The notes under the pieces: model-generated
Seen by the model: the letters and a program-made list of their open reading frames with translations, nothing else
What the model was told of the DNA's origin: nothing
Database searches by the model: none
Assembly: GCF_964275005.1 (NCBI RefSeq)
Contig: NC_092701.1
Span: 36,967,020-37,031,019 of the forward strand
Direction: 5' to 3'
Source of the DNA: Diadema setosum
Lineage: Eukaryota > Echinodermata > Echinoidea > Diadematoida > Diadematidae
DNA length: 64,000 nt
Made by a program: the position numbers and the translations under genes
Shown here: in pieces, positions 48,966 to 62,400 of the stretch
Layout: each line of letters starts with the position of its first letter
Numbering within the stretch: the first letter of the stretch is position 1

Positions 48966-49589
48966 CTAAGAGTGCGTCGAAGTCCTTCGGTCACACGCCA
49001 AGTCATTCTGCCCTCTCTCGCCAGAGTGATGTAGCAACAGAGACTCATCGTCTTCGAGATCATCCAATTTGAGACTCAACAGTTGCAGGAGTTTTTCGAG
49101 TACATCCTTGACGCCCTTGCCAGTTTTGGCCGAGCAATCTTTCTGAAAGGTATTCCACTTTGAAAACATTAATTCTGCTTCAGGCTGCCGGATCTTTCGC
49201 TCATCGAGGTCCGTCTTATTGGCGACGACAAGTATCGGCATATTGTGACCTCGCTGCTCTGTGATTTCAGCGCAGATCTTCAGAGCGAGTTGATAGGAAC
49301 CTAGGAAATCAGGTGAGTAGACAACCACAAAGAGATCGCAGCTCCTCGCCACTAGATTCCTCGTGCCATACGAATTCTGTTTCCCTGAAGAGTCCAGGAT
49401 GTGCATCTTTATGGTAACCCCATCATGATCCACCGTGTGTCGATGTACATTTGCATTTGTCGGACTGTAACTCTCCTTGAATGTCTTATCCATCAGGCTG
49501 TCAATGACCGACGACTTTCCGACCCGTGCCGATCCGAGGAATACGACACGTTTTTCCAGAGACGGCATTATCGGTTGTCGTCGTTGCAT
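48966..49589 (-). CDS. Atypical Ras-like small GTPase, single exon, 207 aa
   Basis: A P-loop GTP-binding switch protein, cytosolic or membrane-associated. The boxes are in order: G1 GSARVGKS (residues 19-26), effector-loop YSPT with threonine 44, G3 DSSGKQ (66-71), G4 NKTD (124-127), G5 SAK (153-155). Length and boxes fit the Ras superfamily, nearest in flavour to the RASD/RERG/DIRAS groups. Odd points: residues matching Ras G12, G13 and Q61 are Ala, Arg and Lys, and the C-terminus (RRTSTHS) has no CAAX box, so no prenylation is expected. The first ATG gives MQRRQPIMPSLEKR; a second in-frame ATG lies seven codons on. It is intronless, which allows an old retrocopy origin, but it is intact. 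It diverges from the Dsn1 gene 3.8 kb away. Confidence 0.88.
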   Translation of the reverse strand: MQRRQPIMPSLEKRVVFLGSARVGKSSVIDSLMDKTFKESYSPTNANVHRHTVDHDGVTIKMHILDSSGKQNSYGTRNLVARSCDLFVVVYSPDFLGSYQLALKICAEITEQRGHNMPILVVANKTDLDERKIRQPEAELMFSKWNTFQKDCSAKTGKGVKDVLEKLLQLLSLKLDDLEDDESLLLHHSGERGQNDLACDRRTSTHS

Positions 49590-51895
49590 GTTTGAAAGTG
49601 AATCGCTAACGTGATGCGATTTGCTAAGGTGCGAGGCGACTTTTATGTACGTCAGGGCCAGTCAACGCCAAAACACAGAGTGAAAATTTTTGTTGTCGCA
49701 GTCCCTTTTTGACCGCATGGCCATGTGAAATCATATAATGCTTGAGCCGACCATTTAGCGATTACTATGACTTCAGCGTAACTTTCATTTTTCTGACGTT
49801 GTAGGCCTCATTCTTCTCTGGGTTACACTATAAAGGGGCGGATCTAGGCTTTTGGTAAAGGGGGGAGGGTCAGGGGTGAAGTGGTCAACGGATGACAAGG
49901 TCTTCACAATTTGGACATCCATTCTGCCGACAAATCGCCTGACAAACAAACAAACAACAAAAAGACGGTAACTTCACGTATTCAAGAGTTATACTTTAAA
50001 ACAAACTACTCCTATTGCACAATGTTTCATATGCACGAAAGCATTATTCTGCAAACTCTCTAAATAGCAACTTACGTTAAATAGGTTAGACAACGCGGAG
50101 CACACTCGTAGTTGTATTATCGTCCATACACGAGCCACCTACAATAGTTTATTTTAGCGGCGAGTGGGGGAGAGTCCGATTGGGGAGACGGTGTACCCTG
50201 TCTCGTAGATTTTTTAAAATCATTATTTTGCTATTTTGACCCTATTATTTTCCCGGCATTTACTAAATGGAGAGCAGGAAAAGCAGTTAATTTAAAGTCA
50301 AGTGACAGTTTAATACACAGTTATATCCATCCTATATCCCATTTTCACTTGGCAGTCCAAGGGGGGAGGGGTTAAAAACCCTCCACCCCCCCCCACGTAA
50401 AAGACTCAAAGAGTGAGAATGATTACTGAGAAATGTGATACGAAAGCAGTGACGTACGAACATGGTTCTCTGTTTATCAGGATGCCACAGAATATGGCTT
50501 GCTTATAATTCTCATCAAGTATATTCGATTTAGTATGGATTCAGTGAACGTATCTTGTTGTTATCAATGATAATGACGTCATGGCTGCTACCTAATTGAT
50601 CGTGTGGAGATCTGCGTCCTCCCCCCCCCCCCCCAGGTAAGCTAATTGATGCTTTCCATGGAACAATAAGAATAAAGGCAGATTTGACACAATAAAAAAC
50701 ATGAATTAAGTTGCAAAAATACATTCATCTATGATTTGTATAAAATCCTTGAATTCTAAAAGATCAATAAAGGCTAGAAAAAAATGGAGGAAAATGAAGC
50801 ATTTCCTGTCAAATCCAAATTCAAATGAAATGAGAGCAGTATTAATATTAACAAAGATGGTAAAATTTTGAACTAATTTCTCATATTAGGAAAATTACAG
50901 ATTATATTTGGTTCTTTAATTTGTCTCATGAATTCTTAAATTACTAAATAATGAATGAAATAAAGATATTCTGTTCATTTAATCATCTTCGTTCCCTTAC
51001 TCCTGTCATTTTGGATTTTGAGTTGACAGAAAATTCTTGTTTTTCCCCTTAAGTTTCCCACTTTGATTTTGTTTAAGGTTATAAAGAGGTAAAGAGAACG
51101 AAAACTAATTTTTGCTATTTCATTAATGTCTCTCATTGCGTTAAAACGGTCTTTTGTTATCATTGTTATCTTGAAGGGCATTTGCAAGTAAAAGGCAATA
51201 ATATCAATCTTTGCAATTTTTACTTTTGTGCCTTGGAGGACAAAAACAAACGTGTTCACCATGCATAAAGCTTCCCTTTATATTGACTAACTAGGTTCCC
51301 GATTATCCCTTAACATGGTATATAACACATTGATTTTCATCAAAATCTTCTATGAAAAACATGAACTCGAAAAAATGTTTACTTTTTTGGCTGAGCGTAT
51401 ATATACGATCACTTCACAATTTAACATTGCATGAATGCCTGAAATAAGAACATTGCGTTTTGGCTAATAATTCAATTTATCATAACTTTATTGAAATAAT
51501 GAAAGCTGAATACATCTGAAGTCATGTCACACATGTGTGATGCTTTTGATGTGCAATGGCACGTGATGGGAGACGGTACTAATTGCTCTTTTTGTTCTAC
51601 ATTACATCATTATAGATTGGCTGGCATTATACATTTTCGTCTGTGTATCGGAAATAACAGCATACGACTTCTCAGATTTATATGTCATTAAAAGCACGGG
51701 CCGTTAAACAGTAGTTTGTTTGTATAATACACTCGTTTTGTTATGTTTTGCTGTTTTTCATTTTCGGGCAAACGAACCCATTGCATTATTGGATCACGAA
51801 CATTCCGAATTACGAACCTGATTTCACTTTCGGATTAACGAACCTTGTGGATTCGAACATCTCAATCTAATCACACTCACACACACACCCACCCA

Positions 51896-51936
<41 letters not shown>

Positions 51937-51944
51937 CCTTCACC

Positions 51945-52125
51945 ATGCAGGGCAATTACCCCCCCCCCCCCCCGCCTATGGTTAGTGATGAGGTTAGAGT
52001 AAAGGTTAGAGATAGGTTAGGTTTAGGATTAGGGTTAGGATTAGGTTCAGGATTAGGATTAGGGTTAGGGTCGGGGAAGGGTCTGGGGTAATTGCCCAGG
52101 AAGGTAATTGCCCTATAGACCCCCC
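51945..52125. repeat. Degenerate GGTTAG telomere-like minisatellite
   Basis: 'ggattagggttaggattag' themes run for ~90 bp (51993-52080). They are bracketed by 'agggcaattacccc' and, inverted, 'ggggtaattgccc', with poly-C tracts on both sides. Confidence 0.6.
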
Positions 52126-52280
52126 CCCCGTTATGTTATGATGACAATAAGACTCATAATCATTAGGCCCTATATTCGTGATTATTTTGTTTCCATAACA
52201 TAATAGATAATTATTTGTAATCATGAGCGACTCTGTAACCCCCTATCTCACAAGGCTATTATGATATTCTCCCCTCACTT

Positions 52281-52358
52281 CTTCTTCTTTTTCTCCTTCT
52301 TCTTCTTCTTCTTCTTCTTCTTCTTCTTCTTCTTCTTCTTCTTCTTCTTCTTCTTCTT
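52281..52358. repeat. (CTT)n microsatellite
   Basis: About 25 CTT units, nearly uninterrupted. Confidence 0.9.
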
Positions 52359-53393
52359 TTCCGTGATCGTGACCACAATTTGCTCAAGATAATTCTGTCT
52401 GTTACAATGTTCTTATAGCATAGGCCCTATAGAAGCAGAAATGAACTGACAAATAATTGATGAATAATGAAAATAGAATACATGAACAGCATACAGAAAA
52501 ACATTCCGGGGCCAGAGGCCTGCTACACAAATCTATGTCAATTGGGTTGGCTTCGACCGCCTCCTGAAGTAGACTATTATTATGTAGCTCCTTGGGTAAA
52601 TGCCGATCTTCTCATGTGAACCAAGCGCATAAGTCTATTCTTGGTATAGATTATCCTCCGTCATTGGTATGTATACTTACGTATTTATCCGCCGTCACGG
52701 GTAATGGTATTGGTATTGACGGAAAGCAGATGCAAAGGAGATAAGAAATATTTGCTCAGGTAATCTAGTGCCTTACTGAATATCCGAGTTTGTTGTATGT
52801 GTGTACGTGTGTTTGGTTGTTGTTGTTGTTGTTTTCCTCGAGGAAATATCATAATTAAATAGTAAACAGAAACTGTTTCACTTTCAGTATGGTTTCCAGA
52901 GACTGTCGACACTACACCTAGGTCCTCATAGCTACAAGTATATAGATTTATATTGATGATCTACCATTTGTTTTCTGATATCAAGCTTCTCCTGCATGCA
53001 GTTATAATCCCGATCCTTCAAACACAAGTTTAGACAGAGCATTAGAACCTTAGAAAAGAAGAATAGAAAAGAAGGAAAAGGAAAAGAAGAACTGCGACCA
53101 TCTATGTAGTATTCAGTATATTTATCATAGCATCCAAGAGGAAAATATTGCTCGACATATTCATCGTCATCCGCACGAGATCGCTTAGTGTTTGCTGCCC
53201 TCAATGTTCATTCTAGACATCGCGACCACTGAGCTCAGTGGTTGATCAGCTGCAGCGGGAAGATCGCTCTCCGCGGCACTTCTCGTACAAAGTACTGTAC
53301 ATTATATATACAGTCACAGTACGATTATACACCAACTCAAGTCGCGCAGTGACAAATACAGAGCTAAGTTAGAGGCGCCGAATTCAAAACAAC

Positions 53394-53437
53394 ATGACTG
53401 ATTCTTGCTCTTCTTCCATGATGTCAAGCGCTTCAAG
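53394..53437 (+). CDS. DSN1: DSN1 exon 1
   Basis: ATG then TDSCSSSMMSSAS, donor aag/gtaagg, phase 2. The G+C-rich flank upstream fits a promoter-proximal exon. Translation could alternatively start at the ATG in exon 2. Confidence 0.7.
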
Positions 53438-56400
53438 GTAAGGTCTGTTAATGCGAGACCCTTCACAACGTTTCGCGATTCTGAATTGGTCATTTGTGTA
53501 AAGAATATTAATAGTAAAAATTGCTCTGTTGAAATTATTTCGTGAAAATCATCGAACGGAATTGTATTGGACCGTAACTGGTAACACTAACACGGTGTAT
53601 TAGCATTCACGTCTGTTCGACTGTTCGGGGTGTAAACACATAACCATGAATACATGATAACGACGGCCCGAACGCTTCGTGTTGAAAGTTGAAACACGAA
53701 GCGTTCGGGAGGTTAATACGACCGTAACGACCGTACGACCGACTCTGTCTATACAACTGAAAACCTGATAGTAAACAACCAAGATCAACAGCAAAACAAT
53801 GATACCATACATTATAAATGCACACTGGAAAAGCATTTCGTGCATTTCACACATATTGTCAATACAGCCTATGTTAAGGTAACTTGGTTTGGGGTGTAGG
53901 ACCTACCAACAGTTAGGTTTCAAAATTGCGACACAACTGAGTGCGTCAAAATAACATCCCACATGTTCGACGCAGTTATCTTGGCTTGGAGCGTGTAGAA
54001 ATGTTCTACCGCAAATCGCATTTTCAATGTGCGCTTGTGAATTCAGAGTATTTTCTTTAGCACCTTAAAGGGAAGGTAAACCCAAAAAGCAATGTGGATT
54101 GAGTGAAAGCAGCAACATTAGTAGAACACATCAGTGAAAGTTTGAGGAAAATCGGACAATCGATGCAAAAGTTATGAATTTTTAAAGTTTTGGTGTTGAA
54201 ACCTCTGGATGAGGAGACTACTAGAGGATATGACGTATGAGTGGACAACAATACAAAGAAAATATAAAGGAAATTCAACAAAAATTCACTTTTCTAGAAT
54301 TATGAAAGAGCAATGGACCAACCTCTTTCAGAAAGCAGGGGGAATAATTGCTACCCCTAACATATGTCAATATCAAGTTGATGGAATTTGTAATTTTCAT
54401 GAAAAAATGGATTTTTGTAGAATTTTCTTTATATTTTCTTGGTATTGTTGTCCACTCATACGTCATAACCTCTAGTAGTCTCCTCGTCCAGCGGTTCCAA
54501 CGCCAAAACTTTAAAAATTCATAACTTTTGCATCGATTGTCCGATTTTCTTCAAACTTTCACTGATGTGTTCTACTAATGTTGCTGCTTTCACTCAATCC
54601 ACATTGCTCTTGGGGTTTATCTTCCCTTTAAGGGCCTAGCGTCTAGGCCTACATGTGAGTAAAATTTCAGGCAAATTGTTATATATTTTAAGTAGGGCCT
54701 AGATCTATTTATTGATAGCTAGGCCAGATAGAGAAGTTGGAAAGGATACAAAGGAAAGCAGCACGCTTCTGCTTAGGAAACTACAGCAAGAGTAGCAGTG
54801 TCACACAGAAACACTGGAAACGAGAAGAGAAAGGAACAGATGGACCATGTTATTTAAGATACAGCGGGGAATGGTGGGGATATCAGCCAATAAGTACATC
54901 ACATATCTGCCAGAAAGGAAAACAAGGAGGAAAAATGATATGCAAATTCAAATACCATTCACAAGAACGGATAGAACTAATTTTTTGTAAGGACTCCCAT
55001 GGCATGGAATAAATTAGAAAATGATATTGATATAGTTAAAGTGTCGTGCATCGTTAGAGAGCTTCAAGGGGGCACTTACAGCATAACCACGCACGTGTAT
55101 TCAACACCAAAGTCAGCGATATGCAGTGTGCTGCCCTGTTGGCTATAACTTTCAGAAGGTTCAGAAGGATAGAAAAAAACATAAGGGTGTCGATATGTTG
55201 GACACCCAACTATACATGTGTTACAGAATAAATATGTAGGCCCTATAGTAATTTGTTGAAATATCCAAACAGGAGATACACTGTAACATGTACATATCTG
55301 AATTCCATTCTGATTTGTAATTCAACAGGATGACAAGGAAACGCAAGGCAGACGTGGAACAGCCTGATGTAAGTAGTCTAGTTTTGCATTTTGAACAATT
55401 TGCATTAACTCTGCAGAAACATGTACTGCTGCAGTGTACATGTACATAATGAATTTCAAGGAAAACCTTTTTTTTAATGCAATAAATGCATTTATTTTCA
55501 GATGTAAGCACAATACAAAGACAAGAATTTCGTTTTCTTTTAGCGTAATTGCATTCCAGTTTTTTCCCATCCATTGTATCCATAAATTGTGGAACATTCT
55601 GTCTTATCAAAAAACAAAACAAAAACCTGCATTGTTCAGTCATCTTCAATAATCATAAGTGATTGCTGTGCTGTTGTTGTTTTTTCGATTTCCAAATCGA
55701 TCAGGTCATGTCAACCATTACAAAACATCAAAAGAGACAAAAGCGACGGTCAAGCTTCATGAGGGGACGCTCAAGAAAGTCTCTTCCGTCAGTCCATGTT
55801 GAATGTTCAGGTAAGAAACCCGTCTTTTGTTGGGGAAATGACGTAGGCAGTGAGTTTGGACTGTGTGCTTCAACCATACCAGTCTGTAGGTGAAAATTGT
55901 AAATTTGTGGGAAGACATTGTCTTAAATTGAACGATCAGCATATCAATTATCCTGAACATTTAACATGTAGAACTTCATACAAACTTCAGTCATTTGACA
56001 TTGCAAACCTAACACTGATGATGAAGGAATTTTCCGTTTGAGACACACAATATTTTGCATTCTGCGTTTGGTTAGATATGGCGAGCTTTTGTACTGCCAC
56101 TGCCATGAGCTCCTGGTAGCAGTGCCCATATCTAATCTATTCATTGCCTACGATCATGGGACTTGAGAGAAAAGACAGAAGGTTTCTAAATCAATATATT
56201 CGTCATTTGTTGAATTAATATTACATTCTGCCTTTCAATCTCCTGTTTTGCCACTTTCTTGCATGGCTGCTGATCAATATCATTTGCATTCTTATCTTCA
56301 AAAATGCAGAAATCCACAAGAAAATTTCCACAGACCTCTCAGAGGAGAAAAGATTCGAGAAATTAAAGCAAGAATGTTTTGAGGTAAGCTTACTAATCAG

Positions 56401-59400
56401 AACTGAATGAAAGTATTTCTTGTTTCATGTGGTTAACTCATTATCTCAGATACATGCCATTCCAGCTCCAATAGGAAATAGGTGCATATGATGTTTGAGG
56501 GGGAGAATTTGAGATATTGTGAGAGCTGTTATTTTTGCAAGGGTTTAGTTTTCATGAAATTCACAAATCATGGTTGGACCTTGAATATTGACAACATGGT
56601 AAAAAATATTGCCATCTAATGCACTAGTGTAGTGAACGGACAGGCATTAATGCACTTGATATAGCCTGTATGTCAAATCGCAACTAGGGAATATTGTAAA
56701 TACATGTACATGTAGGCCATTTTTTCTTTCTTTATAGAACTGTCGTGCAGAAAAATCATGTCTTTAAGAATATGTTCAAATATGTTGAAGTGTTATTTAT
56801 GAAGTGATATCTGAAACAAAATTCAAACATTCCATTGTTGATTATCAGTGGAAGTTTGCTCCCTGAAGCCACCAATAGTTGAGCACTGTATAATCTGTGT
56901 CCAATGCAATTTATGTTTGTTTTCTTTCCTTCTTTTCACACACAGTACACCATACAGAAACTGCAGGCTGAGATACCACTGTTTGAAGCAGACCAGGCAC
57001 TGCAATGTAGAAGTATGTACTATTGGAATGCTGCCCTCATTGTTTGAGATGAGCGATACAATGTAGCCTTTTTCAAAAATCTTTGCACTGTCGTTAGCTT
57101 TGACAGTCAAGAGCTAGAGAGCCAAAGCTGAGCACGTCAGCACAAAGACCTTTTGAGATCTGATTGTTATTCATGATGAAGAGAAAACCTAACCTTTTAC
57201 CACTCCTACTATATACTTCAGTCACTTACTGATTGTTTCAAAGAATGAAATTGCTTGATTTGTCCTTTGGTTATCAGTTCCAACATGCATGCATGATCAT
57301 CTTCAGACAGTGCTCTGCTGAGTTGGTCGTGAGTTTTGCTGCCAAACCCTGGTAGCAAAATTTGGTCATTTAAGGGTGTAAGTTAAGATATTTGTGCTGA
57401 TCTCCTTATGCTCTCTGGCTGAGTCTTGGCTGTCACTGGTGGCTGACTAATCTCATGTAGTTACCCTCTGCTTGTTCATCTTGCAATCACTACAGTGAGA
57501 AAGCTTTTGACAAAGGCTATATAAGTTTCCAGTGTTGCATTGAGAAATTCCATTTAAGAACTCTTTAATCTTCATCCTCTTTTATCTTGTTTGCATACTT
57601 GATTAAACCTGGTCTCATATGTGACCACATGAATTTTGAGGGTCAACGACAGAGCTTGATAACTTGTACTACTACATAAGTTCAATCAGATTACGACAAG
57701 TAACTGTTTTCTATGAGTTTGCAAACGAAGTTTGGGTTGTTGTTTTACATATGCTTACATCTGTAACATTTTATTTCTGTCTGGGAGGAGGTGTATTTTG
57801 AATTCGTAAAGTGTACTTAAAACATTTTAACCCTTGACCACCAGTGAGGAAAGCATTTGAAGACACGTTGGTGGATGTTGCTGAGACTGGTATGTTGAAG
57901 CATGCAACCACAAAAACCAGGTTAGTCTAAGTACGTTTGTCAGAATAAGACTGTACGGCACACTTAAAGGGGCATAGTCCCGGTAGTGTAGAGGGCGCTG
58001 TTGATGATACTGCCGATCACCATTAGCATTGATACGAAGATTACCGAAGTTGAGCTGTCATCAAGAGTAAAGTGCATAGCTGTTGCTAAGTAACGTTGCC
58101 TTCGTTGTCTTCTCTGTGCATCGCGCAGTCTGTAGTAATGCCAGGGTGCGTGCATATGTGCTTGTTATTATGACATCACAAAAGAAGTTTGCTAAAGCTG
58201 TCATCCCCCTCAGCCGAATCATGAGCCGATCTGTGATCCGACCACTGACTACAGTGAATCGGACTTCTTCGGACTCGGGGAAGTGGGCCAAAGCGTAAGC
58301 GCTCAAGAGGAGTCGATAGTGTAGGTCTCTATAGGAAACTTGCGCCGTGTGCCCACGTACGCATTTGACTAAAACACCGGGACCATGCACCTTTAACTAA
58401 TTGCCCATTGTCACCACAGCAAACTTTTAAGCTCTGCAACGGTTACCAATCTGGCTTGCTGACCAAATTTGTTTGTGCTCTGCAAAAATGCTTCGAAGCC
58501 ACAGATGTGTATGCCAAATAATCATTCAAAATGTCTTTCAGTGGCAATTAGGGTAGGCCCATGTGTTGTGTATAACATTTATTACTATTCATTTGACTTG
58601 TGGCAAGTCCTTTAGAAGTTTTTGTCAAAGTTTACCTTAGATTCAACTATCTGAAGCAGAGTAATTTTTGTTGAATGTTTAGCTTGCACCACCAATTATA
58701 TATGTATATATAGTCAAAATGAAAAAGTGTTTGAATTTAAATGCTCTTTTAAAAATCATATCATGTGTAGTATTTCCCTTTATCTTCTAAGAACTACAAC
58801 CATCTAACACGAGGATCTTGGAGGATTTACTTACCTGGTAGTCATATGGATGGTCACAAAGGAGTGAATGATGGTATATATGCCAGGAAATGGCATCCAT
58901 AGACAAGTTCTGTGTAGTTCTGACTGAATGATGTATTTAAGAATGGTTTATTTGGAATTAACCTTTATACTACTTTATAACCTAGAAGTCTATCAAGTAG
59001 GAATATGAATATAATATGAATGCATAATGAATCCGAAGTGACTGATAGAATGCTCTTTCTCACAGCTATGAGCCCAATCCAGCAAACCTGGAAATGAACG
59101 AAGTGGTGATCAAGATCCAGTCCCACATACGGCGACTGACGGAAGAAGGGGAGAAATGGGACAAGTTGTTAGAGGACCAGACGGAGGCAGCCAAGGAGGC
59201 TGAGAGGTAAGTCTGTGCAGTCCACTGTCATCTGCGGAGAATAGACCAGTTCAGAGATAGCAGATGGTTCAAATCACTCCAAATTTTAAACCAACAAAAC
59301 GAAACAGTTTTAAATAGATAGATATCAACCACTTACACTGTATGTAATCCAAATTGCCTACTTCACTAAATGTTTGCAGTGTTCTTTCGTTGCAACGCAA

Positions 59401-62400
59401 AGAAACCATTCACCCATTGAGGAAGGACTGATTTTGTTACAACACATACACTGTATTTCCCATAGACGCTTACCCAAGTATACTCAAGACTTGTCCTCAA
59501 AGGCCCGAATTCACGAAGGTGGTACAAATGAAACCATGGTTTAAACCATGGACAAAAACCATGGAGCGCCAAGTGTCGCACGGAATATTTCGTTACGAAA
59601 TCGGATCATTTCGTCGACAAAATGACCGTTTCATTAACGAAATTATCATTTCGTGGAGGAAATGTTCATTTAGCTACAAAATGTTGTCATTTTATTGTCA
59701 AAATAATCATTTCATCGTCGAAATGACTGATTTCATAACAAAATATTCCATGGGACACTTGGCACTTCATGGTTTTTGTCCATGGTTTAAACCATGGTTT
59801 TATTTGTACCACCTTCGTGAATTCCGGCCAATGGGTTAAGGCATTGTCCATGCCATTGCTCGTTACAACTTTGTGTCTCATAATGTTGTTTTTATCAGAT
59901 GACCTTTATCTGCTCATGTGCAGAGTGTAATTTTAAACTGGTGTATTGAGAAAGAACATTGCCTGCCTCTCTGTAATACCAAACTCAGCCGACTCAATTA
60001 GCCTTCTTACATGATGTGAACTATTCCATATTATACTTGAGATTTTTTTTTGTTGTACCCAATTGGATTTACCTCATCCTATCATTTACTTATAGAGTGG
60101 ATGCAATCTATAAAGCCTCTTATCTAGCCAGTAATGTGTCATTGTATTTTTTTTTTTATCAGTGCAAAGATGCAAATCTTCCCAAGCCAGACTTGTATGC
60201 AGACTTATGTCTTAAGTGATAGTAGTTGACCCAGGTTTCTAAAGAGGCAGTTCTTTCAACTTGGGTTGCTTGGGCCTACCTAAGATCTGAAATCAGTCGG
60301 GCATTCAACACAGCTAATCAGAGAAGACATGCAGGAGACACTCTGTTTTATGTTTGCTAACATGAAAATATGAATGTGGCATTCTATCTAAGAAAGATAG
60401 GTGTGAACATAGCACGTTAAGGGTTAAATACTTGTACTATCATTCAGTGATTGTTAACCTTTACTGAGCTTCGTTGGCTGATTGGCAGGCCAGCTGGAGT
60501 GCTTTCTTTGCCTATTGGCACAGATGTCTAAACACTATTTTTCAATGAATAAAAATTACCTCATTCCCTTTATCTCTGTTGTGGCAAGTTAGGTTATGAA
60601 ATGCCTGGGCACATACAGGGTTAAAGAAAGGCTTGAGCTCATCACACAATACATTTTCGCTCTTCTTTATTTTTCCCAGACTTCATTCAACAGAAAGTGA
60701 GAGAAAAGTGCCATGTAAAGAGCCAGAGAGTTTAACCATCAAACAGCGGCGGATGCTGTCAGAGTTGCCTGACCTAGCAGCCATCATTGACTGGGCGGGG
60801 TCTTCCGCCAGGGATGTGGCTATTCAGGTAAACCTCAGTTTACCCTTTCTAGCATTAAGCTTCCACACTATCTACATAAATGTATCCCCGATTCAAAGAC
60901 TAGTGTGAGCAGTAAAGAGGTTAATCCCCACAAAGAAAAAATATATCTCTGAAGTGCAGGGATTTTTTGTTTTTGTTTTTAAGAAAGGACTTTAGTGTTG
61001 CTTATGATTTGAATCGGGGGGGGGGGGACCATTCAATTTACAGTTAATATATTTTTTGTTGTTGAAAAATCATGCTTTCCACTGAAGTTAACAGCTTTAG
61101 TATGGCTTTCATTGTGAGGATTTCAAGATATGAAAGTTAAATACCCTAGTTTAGTACACTGTTAAGTGATGTACTATGTGTGTGTTCACAATAAGCACAT
61201 TGTCTTGTTCTGTTTTGTTTGTATTATTATGGTATTTATCAGTGTGGAAATGGGTTATATGATGCACCCTAAAACTTGATATGAGAATTGACCAGACAAG
61301 GAATTGTCAATTGAAGACCCAAGAACAAATCAGATATCAGACAGGTATGTTCAATTTATTCTAGGGAAAGTTCATCAAGAACACATATCTAAGCAGCAGG
61401 CACTATGGAAATGACTTGAGAGTTATTAATTTTTGACCAGATATGTTAAGTGTAAAATCAGAGAACAAGCAAAACAGTAAATAGAAAATAAACAAATACC
61501 ATTACTGTCATGAATATGTAATGTCGTCCTCAGCACTGTAGACCTCAAATGTTAAAACTCATGTATTTTACCCTGTCAATGTTTTGTGTTTGTTTGTTTG
61601 TTGTTTTCCTTTCCTGATTGTTGTCACAGAGATACTTGCAGTATCAGGGGCTGTGCTGAAATGATCTTGCCTTTAAATGGGCTTTTTGAGGTCTAAAAAG
61701 GTTTTATGTGTATTGGGGGGGGGGGGGAACCTGTCACTGACATTCCTAGACATGCTGTCACCTTCACAGACTCCTAGACTCCAGTCATCACTGCCAAGTA
61801 AGCTGTCATAAGATGCTATCAAGACTTTTTCTGTCAGTGAATGTTAAGTTTCCAGCGTTGCTCTTCATTGTTGAAGAGTGCACAGGGTTTGTGATGCTTT
61901 GTCCATGCTTTGTCTTACCGGATGCTGGAAGTGGCATGTCAACCTTGTTTAATGCAGTGTATGTTGAGCAGTATGACCTTTTGAATACATCTTGGAAATA
62001 ATGGGCATTATTTTGAATTACGTTCACAAACTCCAAGTCTGGGTGTGGTGCAGATAATAGCAGAATCAGAATTGTGCAGATTATTGTGGTCTCGCTCCGA
62101 TCTCACAACCAAATAATTTACTTTTTGTAAGGGGGTGTAAGTCTGTGACTTGTCAGTTAACCACTCGGATGTTGGCATACTGCAGAGGAGGTTATGATAT
62201 ACAATGTCATGTGTACCATGTCTCAATTGCCTTTCATAGATTGCCAAAATCCATCAGACAGCCAGACAGACAGCCTCCTTCAAGGACTGCTTACAGAGAT
62301 ATCTCCAGCAGGAGCTCAACCAGTTTGGTGAGTCCAGATTGCAGACACTGAGGCCCTTGCAAATCACTTGTCATCGTAAAGTTACACACCGTGCCAAGTT

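Larger units (their letters stand above)
49590..53393. other. Intergenic region between divergent GTPase and Dsn1 genes
   Basis: Presumably holds both promoters; no clear core promoter element can be assigned. Contents: poly-C at 50621-50634, (CA)n at 51899-51934, telomere-like repeats at 51993-52080, (CTT)n at 52298-52357, and otherwise plain AT-rich sequence. Confidence 0.45.

Noticed and set aside
51993-52080. True telomere or chromosome end
   Set aside because: The block is short and degenerate and lies between ordinary sequences and genes.
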